This document shows, piece by piece, positions 26,057-35,218 of a stretch of 47,267 bases of DNA (the stretch's first letter is position 1; each line of letters opens with the position of its first letter). Under the pieces are notes generated by a model. That model was not told the DNA's origin. It was given only the letters and a program-made list of their open reading frames with translations, and ran no database searches. The translations under genes were made by a program, and so were the position numbers. Source of the stretch: an uncultured Desulfatiglans sp. (lineage in GTDB: Bacteria; Desulfobacterota; DSM-4660; Desulfatiglandales; Desulfatiglandaceae); contig LR026961.1 of assembly GCA_900498135.1 (NCBI GenBank), forward strand, positions 411,177-458,443. The letters are read 5' to 3'.

Positions 26057-26317
26057 TTACTCCTCCTCATAAAAGTCGATGTGTTCACTCCCCATATCTG
26101 GCTGGGAACAAAATACCTCTTCGCGTTGGATTCTCATCAAATACTCAGGTAAATTGGTCCGGCTACCCAAGTGCCATGATGAATAGCCCGCGAATTCAAA
26201 TACGATTAAAAAATCCGTATCCACTTGTTTCTTTGTGCAAGCATATAACGCCCCGCATGAGCGGCGCAATCTACGTGAATACCACGTTCCGCAATCCGTC
26301 AGGCCCCATTCCGGCAC
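26057..26317 (-). CDS. possible small protein coupled to the 25858 gene
   Basis: The frame runs to TAA one base before the next ATG. The C-terminal part (VDTDFLIVFEFAGYSSWHLGSRTNLPEYLMRIQREEVF...FYEEE) looks like a real protein, but the first ~30 residues (RRLRRSCGALYACTKKQ) look like translated non-coding DNA, so the true start is probably internal, near GTG at about 26227. No domain recognised. Confidence 0.45.
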   Translation of the reverse strand: MPEWGLTDCGTWYSRRLRRSCGALYACTKKQVDTDFLIVFEFAGYSSWHLGSRTNLPEYLMRIQREEVFCSQPDMGSEHIDFYEEE

Positions 26318-26389
26318 GAGAACATGATAAGCAAAAAAACATTTATCGACTGTTGCGGTTTCATGGTAAATAAGGCTTGTTATCCACCA

Positions 26390-27211
26390 TCAGATGAACC
26401 ATTCCGGCTCCCGCCGTGTACCGCCAAACTGGACTTCCAGTTCATGTTTGTGCCATAGATAATTTTCGTCATCGAAATACTTCGCCCCGACAGGACACTT
26501 TTTAATACAGGCGCCACACTTGATGCAAATGCCTTTTATTTTGGAAACATCGTCTGAATCGATGGACCCCATGGGGCAAACCTCGGCGCAGAGCTTACAA
26601 TCGATGCAGTCGCTGTTCGTTTTGGGAGTAACCTTCAGGATATTCACGAAATGGCCGTTTTGATCTTTCGGTCGGTAATATTCTCTGTAAGGTCTGTTCC
26701 CTCTTACGACAACCGAAGCCTTTTCGCCCGGTGTCTCTATCTTATCATAGATCTTGGCCGCGAAATCGGCGGCCACGGCCATATCCTGCTCATCGGGCCT
26801 GTCGGCTCCGAGCGTCGTTGAAAACGAATGCTCGCCGATAAATGCTCCACCGGCGATCACCTTGAAACCGTCCGACTCCAGGATATCCCTGAACTCTATC
26901 AATGCATCGTCATAATCACGGTTTCCATAAAGAACTACGGCAACTGCAGTTGCCCCGTTGCCGGAAATCGTGTTCAAGAATTTCAGCAACACATTAGGCA
27001 CACGTCCTGCGTAAACCGGAATGCCCGCAATAACAAGATCATCCTTATCGAAGGAGAAAAGTTCCTTTCGAGCATCCGGCAGCGTAAAATCAATATGGCT
27101 GACTGTAACTTTTCCGCCGTAATTTCCCGCAATTTTTCCAGCAATGCCCATTACAATTTTCTCGGTTGTGCCCGTTGCGCTGAAATACAGCGTATTGATT
27201 TTTTTATTCAT
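26390..27211 (-). CDS. flavodoxin-ferredoxin fusion (EFR1 type)
   Basis: 273 residues from the ATG at 27211 (the frame extends 20 codons). Residues 1-~165: flavodoxin domain with LYFSATGTTEKIVMGIA as FMN loop, IPVYAGRVP and VVLYGNRDYDDALIEF. Residues ~195-250: two 4Fe-4S motifs, CIDCKLCAEVCP and CIKCGACIKKCP. This EFR1 architecture is common in strict anaerobes and is thought to shuttle electrons between ferredoxin-type clusters and FMN. Cytoplasmic, stands alone. Weak ribosome-binding site (AAGGCGG). Confidence 0.9.
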   Translation of the reverse strand: MNKKINTLYFSATGTTEKIVMGIAGKIAGNYGGKVTVSHIDFTLPDARKELFSFDKDDLVIAGIPVYAGRVPNVLLKFLNTISGNGATAVAVVLYGNRDYDDALIEFRDILESDGFKVIAGGAFIGEHSFSTTLGADRPDEQDMAVAADFAAKIYDKIETPGEKASVVVRGNRPYREYYRPKDQNGHFVNILKVTPKTNSDCIDCKLCAEVCPMGSIDSDDVSKIKGICIKCGACIKKCPVGAKYFDDENYLWHKHELEVQFGGTRREPEWFI

Positions 27212-27364
27212 CGATTGGGCCGCCTTATTTGAAGTGGATGCGATGGGTCCAGTTCCAATATTCGAATGCAAAAGCCAAATATATCGATGACTTTCACCTT
27301 AGGTCCATACCTTCGGAAGCAACCTTGCCGCTCCTGTTCAAATGCATGATCGCAGCTTGTCATA

Positions 27365-27628
27365 TTACTCGCAACGTGTCCACATTCGGATGACCTTCAC
27401 GGTCTTATCGTCGTCGAGGATTTGGTAGACCAAACGGTGTTGAATATTGATGCGGCGCGAGCATGCGCCGGAAAGATCGCCGATGAGTTTCTCATACGCT
27501 GGCGGTGTCTGGTAGGGATCTTCTCTAAGGACGCTGAGGATCCGTTCCGCCTGAGACTTCAATGCGGATCGCGCCAGCCTCTTTGCATCCTGCTTCGCAT
27601 ACTTGGTAAAAACCAGCCGCCGGCTCAC
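27365..27628 (-). CDS. toxin, Txe/YoeB family mRNA interferase
   Basis: 87 residues with RRLVFTKYAKQDAKRLA, ILSVLREDPYQTPPAYEKLIGDLSGACSRRINIQHRLVYQI, and a C-terminal VKVIRMWTRCE. The RINxxHRLVYxI core and the basic/aromatic C-terminus are typical of YoeB ribosome-dependent endoribonucleases, although YoeB proteins usually end ..HY; here the end is RCE, so catalysis may be altered. It overlaps the antitoxin gene by 4 bases. Confidence 0.88.
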   Translation of the reverse strand: MSRRLVFTKYAKQDAKRLARSALKSQAERILSVLREDPYQTPPAYEKLIGDLSGACSRRINIQHRLVYQILDDDKTVKVIRMWTRCE

Positions 27629-27867
27629 CAGTCGAGTTCCTCATTGCATTCGTCAGCGGGGGTGTTCAGCCCCTTGCGAATGGACTCCCGCATACCGTGG
27701 ATGGAGGTAAGATACAGGGTCTCTTGAATCGCATGCCAATCCTCCTCCCCGATGAGGATGGCGGTATTCCTCTTCCCCACGATCTGGACCGCCTCATGCG
27801 ATTCGGCCACATCGTCGACAAGAGTATACAGCCGCTTTCTTGCTTCCGACGCCGTCAAAGTAGTCAT
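27625..27867 (-). CDS. antitoxin, Phd/YefM family
   Basis: 80 residues from the ATG at 27867, which has AGGAGGT at the right distance; the 155-codon frame extending upstream is not real. MTTLTASEARKRLYTLVDDVAESHEAVQIVGKRNTAILIGEEDW is the DNA-binding YefM fold, and the acidic C-terminus (LNTPADECNEELDW) is the toxin-wrapping part. First gene of the pair; its stop overlaps the toxin start. Confidence 0.9.
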   Translation of the reverse strand: MTTLTASEARKRLYTLVDDVAESHEAVQIVGKRNTAILIGEEDWHAIQETLYLTSIHGMRESIRKGLNTPADECNEELDW

Positions 27868-27884
27868 CCCTAGACCTCCTGGAC

Positions 27885-27902
27885 CGTACGCAATATGGTA
27901 CG
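27885..27902 (-). promoter_or_regulatory. possible YefM operator
   Basis: Inverted repeat CGTAC-(8 bases)-GTACG begins 18 bases upstream of the antitoxin ATG and would overlap the promoter. YefM-YoeB operators elsewhere contain TGTACA-type palindromes, so the resemblance is suggestive only. Confidence 0.35.
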
Positions 27903-27988
27903 AAACCGGCCCCCCAAAGTCAAGCCTGGATGGTTGGTGTAAATCCTGATTGAACATCGGGCTCGGCCGGTTGCGGGCTGTCTTTCTT

Positions 27989-30900
27989 TCACACCAAGTC
28001 ATCGGCCAGCGCATGCAGCGCGGCGAACGGCTCCCCGCGTTCAGCCATGAGGAACAGGGCGCGCAGCGGATCGGCGGCAGCCTCCCGAACAAAACCCGAC
28101 GTGCGGGTTTGACGGGTTTCGCTTTGGATATGTTTCACAATGCGGTATTTCACCTCCGGGACAGACAGATCTACGATCAGCGTCGAGCCGCCGCGGAAGC
28201 GGTATTCCGGCGTGCCGTTTCTTCGATTTTCCTTTATCCTCTTCGACTGCGTCAAGGCCACGATGACCTGGGGAACGGGCTTTCCCATAGAGTCGATGCG
28301 CAGAGCGCGCCGAAGTTCATGCACTTCGAATCTTTTCAGGGCCGGATCGAGCCCCAGCTCCAGGGCGAAATCCGGCGCCGCCTCGAAGATCCCCTGGAGT
28401 TGCCTGTGCAGCACCACGCGCTGCCTGCGTGTCTGGTCGAACAGCGTGCGGCGGTCTCCGATATACAAGCATTTGTCCGCGAACTGTTTCAGGTCCTTGA
28501 TGATCTCCTTGTACTTTTTCAACAGGGCCTTGGACTGCTCCGTAAGATTCGACCAGTCGAATCCCTGCCAACGCAGCGTATCCACCGACAGCGTGCGCAG
28601 GGTGTCCTCGGAAGGCGCGTTGAGGTTGACCGGATAGATGCCGTGACGGCGGAAGGCCTCGACAAACGCGACGCGATAGTTGTACCGGTCGTCGGCGACC
28701 AGATCGAAATCAGCCGTGATGAGGGCGCGGAGGTACTCGAAAAAGGTCACGTCCACGGGCGGCAGGTAGTCGAGGGCGCGGATGCACATTTTCAGGACAT
28801 GCCCGGCCGATTTCACGGCCTCTTCGGCCAGCCTCCCCGCCAGATCCGGATGGATGGCGCCTTGGGGCAAAACGCCCGTGCCGCCCGTGTAGATGCGCAA
28901 CAGGTCCGCGATGCGCGCCTTGTAGATGGCGAGAAAAGCGTCGAAAACCGCGGCGACCAGAATGGCCCCGCGCGCATGAGGCGTCAACCGCTTCTCGAGC
29001 TCCTCCGGATCGGGCTTGGAGCGCTTCCAGACGCCACCCTCCATGGTGCCGATGGCATTGCGCAGGGCGCCGCGGCCGCCCATGGCCCGGCCGAACTGGA
29101 TGGCGAGACTGCCGAGCATGGATTCGGCCTCCAGGTCGCCGCGCGTCCGCCGGATCTCGGCGTTGAGGATCTCCGGGATGGTAAAGTGCTGCATGAGGGC
29201 GACTATGTCGGCAAACGCCTCGTGCAAAGCGAGCACGTCCGGGTTGGTCGGTTCGCTGAAGCGCCGGTGCATCCCGTCGAGCACCGCGTGCGTGGTCTCA
29301 TGGGCGATGATATCGTGCGATAAACAGGCATAGATGCGGCTTCCCGGCACATGCTCGCCGGAACCGCCGGCTGCAGCCTCGAAGTAGCCGAACAAGAGCG
29401 CCACCTCCTGGGGGCTGTAATAGGCATTTGCCTGGTGCAGCGCATGGGGCCGAACGGCCAATTGCCCGACGAAACCGGCGTCGTCGTCGGGGTCTTCGGG
29501 GTTGGGCCGAGGCCGCCAGAGGACCGGTCTGCCCAGCGCATGTTCGAAGTGTTCGACGGTTTTCATGGCGACCGCATAGACCATCTGCTGGTGGAACTGG
29601 GGATTGCCTTCCGATGGCGCCCAGCCGTCCTGGGCAAGCATCCGGGGATCATCGAGATCGACGGGTTCATAGATCCTGCCGACGTCATCCCTGTCGTGCA
29701 CGGCGAGGTATTCCCCGCAGGGTCCCTTCTTCAAGGACTCCCAGCGTACCTTGAGCGCCACCTCGTTGATGCCGGCCGTCTCCAATCGCGTCGAAAGGCT
29801 TGGATCCACGCCGTAGACACGTATCTTGCGGTAGGGCGGATCGCCGATGGCCGGCTGCGGATGGGGTCCGAAGGCGCCGCCCACCGGAGTCACAGGCATT
29901 GCCGTTTCGGTGGGAGGCAACGGCTTTCTTGCAACGACCGGGTACCGCGCGATCAGGTGTCTCCGTAGCGCCTGCGACGTGTCCGGATCCTCGATGACGG
30001 CCTCCATGAACTGGATCATGGCCTTGTCGTCTATCCGCCCGGCCGCATCGGGATCGGGAACGATCGTCTGCAATTCCGGGTTGAGCATCCAGCGCTGCGC
30101 AATCTCGAGGTTGAACATCCGCTCCCGCGGCGGCGCCGCGATCACCCCGAGGCCGGTGATAACGCGCAGGAAGGCAAAAGAATCGCTGTCAGACTTGGAC
30201 TGCTCGAGCCCCAGAACGGGTTTCACACCGAGCGCGTCAAAGGCCCGCAGAATGCCTTGCCCCATCCGGTCCTTGTCGATGCCTGCCACTTTGGCGCTCT
30301 TGAACAGGGCGTGACGCACCGCCTCGACTCTTCTCCAATCGAGGGGAAGATCCTGTTTGTGCTTTTCGAACCAGGTGGCCGCCGCGGCGGCCACCTGGGG
30401 CGTAGCCGCCGAAGTGCCCTCGCCGTCCAGGCGCACGGTTGACGGGCATCCATAACAGGCCCAGGGGATGTTCGGCGTGTGGGCCGACAGGGCCGCCGCC
30501 ATCCTGCTCCTCGGGCCGTAGTTGCCTTCCAGTTCCATCCCCTCCAGACCGGTGTAGGGCCTGCAGTCGGCCATCGCGCCGCAGACAGCCAGAACGCGGC
30601 TGTAGTGCGCCGGGTAAACGATGTGCCGCGTCGGCAGTCCATTTACATTGTTGCCCGCGGCGGCCACGAGGCACAGCCCGCTCAGATAGGCCTTGTCCAC
30701 CGCCTCGCGCCAGGCGCGCGAAGGCAGCCCGCCCATGCTCATGGTCACCACATCGCAACGCTGCGAAACGGCGTAATCCAGCGCCTGGGCAAACGCGCTG
30801 GTGTAGAGGAGCACCACACTGTCGGCGATCCGCAAGGGCAGAATCTCCGCCTCCGGCGCGCCTCCGAGAGCGATATCCCCGTAGTCCGAGGCCCTGCCGC

Positions 30901-31564
30901 CCGCCAGGATGCTGATGGTGCCGGTGCCATGCCCGGAATTGTCCAAGAGAAGACGGCGGTTGTCAGGATCCTCGGCGCTGTGTGGATCGGCGTCTCCGCT
31001 GACGAAGTTTCTCTCGAGATCCGTCAGGACATGGCTGGGGGTGGTGCAGTGGGCGCGGTAATAGCCCGTATCCAGGTGCGCGATGCGCGTCCGCGGATCG
31101 GAAAACACCACCGCCTCCCGTGCCTTGGCCAATTGGGTATAGGAATCACCGAGGTGCCAGGCAAAGACCCCGGGCACATGCGCCTTGCCATGGCCGCTAT
31201 CCTGGGGGGTGCTTTCGCATTTTTCGCCCACCGCCAATGCCTGCCCCGCTTGACGCTCGTTCGTATCCCGGTAGATGTTGTGGATCATATCCGGCTCGAT
31301 GAAGACGACATCCGATTCGGAAATACCGAGTTCGCTGGCGACCCTCTGATGGGCCAGGTCCCAGGGATTAGCGGCTCCTTCGGGCAGATCTGCAAGAAAC
31401 CACTGCGGCTCGGCCCCGAAGCCGAGCATCGCCGCCTTTGCCTGGGGCGTGTCGTAGAGCGGACGCAGGTTCGCCCTGGATTCGGCCGCCTTGAGAGGGG
31501 AAGAAGGCTGGAGTTTCAAAAGCAAACGGTTGACCCGCGGTGCACACGCTTGTTTGTCGTTCAT
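27989..31564 (-). CDS. giant fused protease: subtilisin (S8) plus zinc gluzincin domain
   Basis: 1191 residues, no signal peptide or membrane segment. Residues ~150-440: subtilase domain with Asp165 (AHLDTGYY), His212 (NSGHGTGT), the oxyanion Asn in AAAGNN (305/306) and Ser385 (GTSAATPQ), so the triad is complete. Residues ~560-990: a metalloprotease part with HETTH (755-759) and the third ligand Glu782 in HEAFAD, the pattern of thermolysin-like gluzincins. The last ~200 residues are unassigned. Two complete proteases of different class in one cytoplasmic chain is unusual. It may be self-processed or act in programmed killing or defence; that is inference. It stands alone between YefM/YoeB and the DUF4019 gene. 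Confidence 0.88.
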   Translation of the reverse strand: MNDKQACAPRVNRLLLKLQPSSPLKAAESRANLRPLYDTPQAKAAMLGFGAEPQWFLADLPEGAANPWDLAHQRVASELGISESDVVFIEPDMIHNIYRDTNERQAGQALAVGEKCESTPQDSGHGKAHVPGVFAWHLGDSYTQLAKAREAVVFSDPRTRIAHLDTGYYRAHCTTPSHVLTDLERNFVSGDADPHSAEDPDNRRLLLDNSGHGTGTISILAGGRASDYGDIALGGAPEAEILPLRIADSVVLLYTSAFAQALDYAVSQRCDVVTMSMGGLPSRAWREAVDKAYLSGLCLVAAAGNNVNGLPTRHIVYPAHYSRVLAVCGAMADCRPYTGLEGMELEGNYGPRSRMAAALSAHTPNIPWACYGCPSTVRLDGEGTSAATPQVAAAAATWFEKHKQDLPLDWRRVEAVRHALFKSAKVAGIDKDRMGQGILRAFDALGVKPVLGLEQSKSDSDSFAFLRVITGLGVIAAPPRERMFNLEIAQRWMLNPELQTIVPDPDAAGRIDDKAMIQFMEAVIEDPDTSQALRRHLIARYPVVARKPLPPTETAMPVTPVGGAFGPHPQPAIGDPPYRKIRVYGVDPSLSTRLETAGINEVALKVRWESLKKGPCGEYLAVHDRDDVGRIYEPVDLDDPRMLAQDGWAPSEGNPQFHQQMVYAVAMKTVEHFEHALGRPVLWRPRPNPEDPDDDAGFVGQLAVRPHALHQANAYYSPQEVALLFGYFEAAAGGSGEHVPGSRIYACLSHDIIAHETTHAVLDGMHRRFSEPTNPDVLALHEAFADIVALMQHFTIPEILNAEIRRTRGDLEAESMLGSLAIQFGRAMGGRGALRNAIGTMEGGVWKRSKPDPEELEKRLTPHARGAILVAAVFDAFLAIYKARIADLLRIYTGGTGVLPQGAIHPDLAGRLAEEAVKSAGHVLKMCIRALDYLPPVDVTFFEYLRALITADFDLVADDRYNYRVAFVEAFRRHGIYPVNLNAPSEDTLRTLSVDTLRWQGFDWSNLTEQSKALLKKYKEIIKDLKQFADKCLYIGDRRTLFDQTRRQRVVLHRQLQGIFEAAPDFALELGLDPALKRFEVHELRRALRIDSMGKPVPQVIVALTQSKRIKENRRNGTPEYRFRGGSTLIVDLSVPEVKYRIVKHIQSETRQTRTSGFVREAAADPLRALFLMAERGEPFAALHALADDLV

Positions 31565-31696
31565 GGTGATTCCCCTCCTCCTTCCCCTTCAATCCTCATG
31601 TTGTCAAGATCGGGGCCGTGCCGGACAACAATCTGACCGTCCGCCGTCAACTGACCGCGAGCCTAGGCGATGCGGGCCAGCCGCCTGTTCGCTGCC

Positions 31697-32116
31697 CTAC
31701 CTGATAAAGTACCCCGCTGCCTTCCATTTTCCATCATCGAGCACAAATGTCACCGTCTCAACCGCCGATTCCTTTTGAGCGAATGCTGCCTTGAAAAACA
31801 TGACCATGTAGCGAGCGTCCGGCGCTCCGGGAAGAGAGCGAGATTCTTGGGCGTTTAATATATTGCGGTTGACAAGCTTGCCCAGCGGTTTACGTACTCC
31901 TTCCAATAACGCCGTCCAGTTCTGCTGAGTCACCGCTCCTCTGAAATAAGCGGACGCTTGGTTCCAACTATCCGAATAGCCTCCGGCATCGATGATGGAT
32001 AACCATTTCTCAGCTGCAGAAACTGCAGTCTCATCCGAATCCGTTTCGGCCATTAGTTGATTAAACCCGAAGCAGACCATCAGCATGATCATCAGCAAAA
32101 CAAATACGGTTCTCAT
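31697..32116 (-). CDS. exported DUF4019 protein
   Basis: 139 residues. Signal peptide (MRTVFVLLMIMLMVCFGFNQLMAETD), then AAEKWLSIIDAGGYSDSWNQASAYFRGAVTQQNW, VRKPLGKLVNRNILNAQESRSLPGAPDARYMV, and VETVTFVLDDGKWKAAGYFIR, which follow the DUF4019 pattern along the whole length. Periplasmic or secreted, function unknown. Confidence 0.92.
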   Translation of the reverse strand: MRTVFVLLMIMLMVCFGFNQLMAETDSDETAVSAAEKWLSIIDAGGYSDSWNQASAYFRGAVTQQNWTALLEGVRKPLGKLVNRNILNAQESRSLPGAPDARYMVMFFKAAFAQKESAVETVTFVLDDGKWKAAGYFIR

Positions 32117-32330
32117 GGAATCCTCACCATACGCCGGACACCATCTCTAGCCCCTTGTTGATCATACGTCGTTTTAATTGCAATCTTCATGTCGTTAATG
32201 GGAGGCTATAACACCTGGGCTCCGCTGCCTGAAGGAGCGCCTCTGAACATTTTATAAAAGTAGAATTTCATCTCAAACCCGGGTTCAAGAAACCTCCGCG
32301 CCCCGAAGCAGCAGCGCATTCTCGGACAGC
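32117..32330. other. short intergenic region
   Basis: No gene supported; the possible frames here are shadows. Confidence 0.4.
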
Positions 32331-33152
32331 CTATATACGAGCAGGGACACGGGCGGTGAACATCGTGTACGTAAACTGAGCGCAGTACTCCGGGACGTCT
32401 CCGATGAAGTGGGGAGAGTCGGGGGAACACAATCGGCGGTATTCCTCGATGTCGGCCGTTGAGGCTTGGCCGATCGCATCACCCCAGAGCATGTCGAAGA
32501 GCGAGGACATCCCATCTCGGATCTCCGGCCCGAGGGGCCCCTGTACCAGCCCGACGAATGCCCTGCAGCGGGCCTCGGTCAGCCCCGCTCGATGGAACCC
32601 ATGGAGCGCGCGCAGAAAATGCGCCCGTGGAGGATAACCCTCGAGAAACGGACCATACGATGTGCAAGCCGCGTTGAGGCGCGCCTCCAGCAGTTCGTGC
32701 CCGGGAAGCACCGTTTGGGAAGTCCATCCCAAGAGTGCGATCACGCCTCCAGGGCGGACGACGCGGCAGATTTCTTCCAGGATGGGAAGGATCTCACCGG
32801 CGGGATAACCCACGCAGTCGACGCTCCAAGCCCAGTCGAAAACGCCCCGGGCAAAGGGCAGCGCCCCCATGTCGCTGTTTGCGAACTCGATGCGCTGAGC
32901 GTGGGCCGACTTGTCGGCCCTTCGGCGAGCGCAGTGGACAGCCGGCCAGGAAAGATCCAATCCTGCGACACGCCCATCCGGGCCTGTCGCCTCCGCCAGA
33001 AGGAGCGTCAGATCTCCGATCCCGCAGCCGATATCAAGCCCCCGGGAGGCAGGCGGCAACTGGAGGGCACCGATCGCAGCGCGCATGACCGCCTCACGCA
33101 AGGGAATCATCCGCTCCAGGCTAGATATCACCTGCTCATTGGAACCGCTCAT
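32331..33152 (-). CDS. class I SAM-dependent methyltransferase
   Basis: 273 residues from the ATG at 33152, with AGGAGGAG upstream; the longer frame to 33272 has no signal. SAM motif LDIGCGIGDLTLLLAEATG, motif I end acidic GLDLSWP, FANSDMGALPF, WSVDCVGYPAGE, and a core RPGGVIALLGW as in UbiE/MenG-type enzymes. The C-terminal half (FHRAGLTEARCRAFVG, DIEEYRRLCSPDSPHFI) is specific to a subgroup of unknown substrate. Lies 136 bases downstream of the sulfatase gene on the same strand. Confidence 0.87.
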   Translation of the reverse strand: MSGSNEQVISSLERMIPLREAVMRAAIGALQLPPASRGLDIGCGIGDLTLLLAEATGPDGRVAGLDLSWPAVHCARRRADKSAHAQRIEFANSDMGALPFARGVFDWAWSVDCVGYPAGEILPILEEICRVVRPGGVIALLGWTSQTVLPGHELLEARLNAACTSYGPFLEGYPPRAHFLRALHGFHRAGLTEARCRAFVGLVQGPLGPEIRDGMSSLFDMLWGDAIGQASTADIEEYRRLCSPDSPHFIGDVPEYCAQFTYTMFTARVPARI

Positions 33153-33263
33153 CGGCTCCTCCTGCACTTGAAGCCTGAGAAGGCAAGAGCCCATCCGCGG
33201 GCCGCCCTGCAAAACCGGCAGCGGCAGGCGGCAGCCCGTCCGGTGCGGCGCCGCAACGACGCC

Positions 33264-33290
33264 CATAAACAAACGAGAGCCAGTTGGCTC
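33264..33290 (-). terminator. possible intrinsic terminator after the sulfatase gene
   Basis: On the minus strand GAGCC-AACT-GGCTC forms a 5-bp stem (6 with the next pair) overlapping the stop codon, followed by TCGTTTGTTTATG. The stem is short, so strength is doubtful. Confidence 0.4.
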
Positions 33291-35097
33291 AAGGCGCCAT
33301 TGTCTCTGCGGTCACCTCCCAACCCGCATCGATGCCACCGGGCAGCATCTGGCCGCGGTCCTCGCCAACCTCCGCCTCGATAAGCCTGTTGAGTTTATCG
33401 TTCATGGCAACGACGAGTTCGCGGTGCTCTTTGCCGTCCGCTGCGAGATTTTTCATTTCCAGGGGATCTGCTTCGACATCGTACAGCTCGACATCATTGA
33501 ACCTGTATAACTGTTCCAAATTCGCCGGCCGGTTGTGCTGCTTCGGCGAGAAGTAGCGAGCGAACACATACTGGCCGTCATAGACCATCCTCACCGCACC
33601 CCGTTTCATCATATCCGGGACAATCCCGGCTTCCTTGAGATGTTTCGGATCCCCTCCCCGCTTGATGTGTGCCACGGCTTCGTAGAGAAAATCCCCATCG
33701 AGGTACGCGAACATGTTGTAGTTGAATAATGCACCTTCCCGGACGGCATTGACGTCTGCGCGTTCCGGGGCAGCCAGCAACCCTGAGAAATCCTTGCCTG
33801 GAAGCCCCTTGACAATATCGGCACGCTTGTCCGGGGCCACTCCGGTCCATGCAACGAGCGTTGGAGCGAGATCGACGTGCGACGTAACAGCGCGGCACTG
33901 TTTGCCACCCGAATAGGCGGGATGAGCAACGACAAGCGGAACCTGATTCTGTTCGCGATAGGATACCGCCCCTTTGGCGTGCAACAGGTGTGCGCCGTCC
34001 ATGTCACCATGGTCTGAGGTGAAGATGACAATGGTGCGCTCGGTAAACCCCGCGGCATCGAGTTCACTCAGTACCGTGTCTATGTTGCGATCGACGTCGC
34101 GCAGGCAATTCAAGTAGTAGTTGTGCCGGCGGCGCCAGCGAGGCTCTTCGTTCGGGATTTCGCCCACGAGCGCATCATGCGATCGCAGGAAGTCGCGGTG
34201 GGCCGGCGGACGCCCCGGTGCGTCAAATGGATTGACATGATTTGGCGGAAGGCTGAAAGGCCATTGTTTGGCGTAAAGCGGATCATCCGGCTCCCGGACC
34301 ACATGGGTGAGAGCAGTCGGGGCCTGATGAGGCATACCGGGAGGATCGGTATCATAGAACATGACATCATGCGGGTTGACCAGGTTCACTGCGAGAAACC
34401 AGGGCTTGCCTTCGGCCGCCAGCTCACGCCCCTTGCCACGCAGCCAGCTCACAGACATGGCGGCGATCACACCATCGTGCAGATAGCCGCCCTGATGGTG
34501 CGCAATGATGTCGCCGATGCCAAAATAGTCGGAGAAGCCGTAGTCCTCCATTTCCTGGGTAAATATTTTTGTGGGTGTGCCCAGCTTGTTGACCGTCTCG
34601 AAATCCTTGTTCAGGTGCCACTTACCTTTGTAAGCGGTGTAATAGCCAGCCCGGCGCAGCATGTCGCCCACGGTGCGGATTTCGGTCGACATGCTGTTGA
34701 CCCACGGAAAATTGCTATTGTCGAACATCCTGGTGTGCTGAATATGCTGGCCGGTATAAAGCACTGAACGGGACGGCGTGCATACGCAGGAGTTGATGCG
34801 GTGATTCAAGAACGTTGTACCCATTTTTGTCAATCGCTCATGGGCCGGCAGCCTGTAGCCGGCAGGCAACTCACCGGGCCGAAAGAAGCGTTCCTGATCA
34901 GTCAGAATAAAGAGAATATTGTATGAGCCCGTGTTGCGCACGCCGCTCTGTGGCGACGGGCCTGCACCGGGTGCGGCGGATGCCAAGCTGGACATCCCGT
35001 CAATCCCACCCACACCCAGTGCCGCAACGCCTACGCCGGCAAGGCGCAGAAACTCGCGGCGCGAAATTGAACAACTGGAATCATCGTGATCTCTCAT
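33289..35097 (-). CDS. Tat-exported sulfatase (arylsulfatase/choline-sulfatase-like)
   Basis: 602 residues from the ATG at 35097, preceded by GAGGAT; the frame to 35178 adds 27 codons without support. Twin-arginine signal SRREFLRLAGVGVAALGVG predicts export in folded form. Catalytic residue Cys106 lies in CTPSR, the CxPSR motif that is oxidised to formylglycine. Metal ligands appear in LTDQERF (the usual DDQ is altered to TDQ) and TSDHGDMDGAHLL. Type I sulfatase of about normal length; substrate unknown. Formylglycine generation needs an anaerobic maturase or FGE not present in the window. Confidence 0.9.
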   Translation of the reverse strand: MRDHDDSSCSISRREFLRLAGVGVAALGVGGIDGMSSLASAAPGAGPSPQSGVRNTGSYNILFILTDQERFFRPGELPAGYRLPAHERLTKMGTTFLNHRINSCVCTPSRSVLYTGQHIQHTRMFDNSNFPWVNSMSTEIRTVGDMLRRAGYYTAYKGKWHLNKDFETVNKLGTPTKIFTQEMEDYGFSDYFGIGDIIAHHQGGYLHDGVIAAMSVSWLRGKGRELAAEGKPWFLAVNLVNPHDVMFYDTDPPGMPHQAPTALTHVVREPDDPLYAKQWPFSLPPNHVNPFDAPGRPPAHRDFLRSHDALVGEIPNEEPRWRRRHNYYLNCLRDVDRNIDTVLSELDAAGFTERTIVIFTSDHGDMDGAHLLHAKGAVSYREQNQVPLVVAHPAYSGGKQCRAVTSHVDLAPTLVAWTGVAPDKRADIVKGLPGKDFSGLLAAPERADVNAVREGALFNYNMFAYLDGDFLYEAVAHIKRGGDPKHLKEAGIVPDMMKRGAVRMVYDGQYVFARYFSPKQHNRPANLEQLYRFNDVELYDVEADPLEMKNLAADGKEHRELVVAMNDKLNRLIEAEVGEDRGQMLPGGIDAGWEVTAETMAP

Positions 35098-35218
35098 GCC
35101 GTATCCTCGTGGTTGATTGTTCTGCGCAGATGCCGTACGCCGCGAAACACCCGGCCTAACCGGCTGGCAATGGAGCACCGTGAAATTCCTAGCCTGGCTT
35201 CATAGGGTTTTTGGAAGG

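Noticed and set aside
26230-26320. Possible integron attC half-site (GCGGGGCGTTATATG on the minus strand)
   Set aside because: Only one half resembles an attC; no matching second half, integrase or further cassettes were found.
27950-29323. 457-codon plus-strand open frame opposite the fused protease
   Set aside because: A shadow caused by high GC; the minus strand carries complete protease motifs.
30479-31636. 385-codon plus-strand open frame
   Set aside because: Opposite to the subtilase domain with triad residues; low-complexity composition typical of a shadow.
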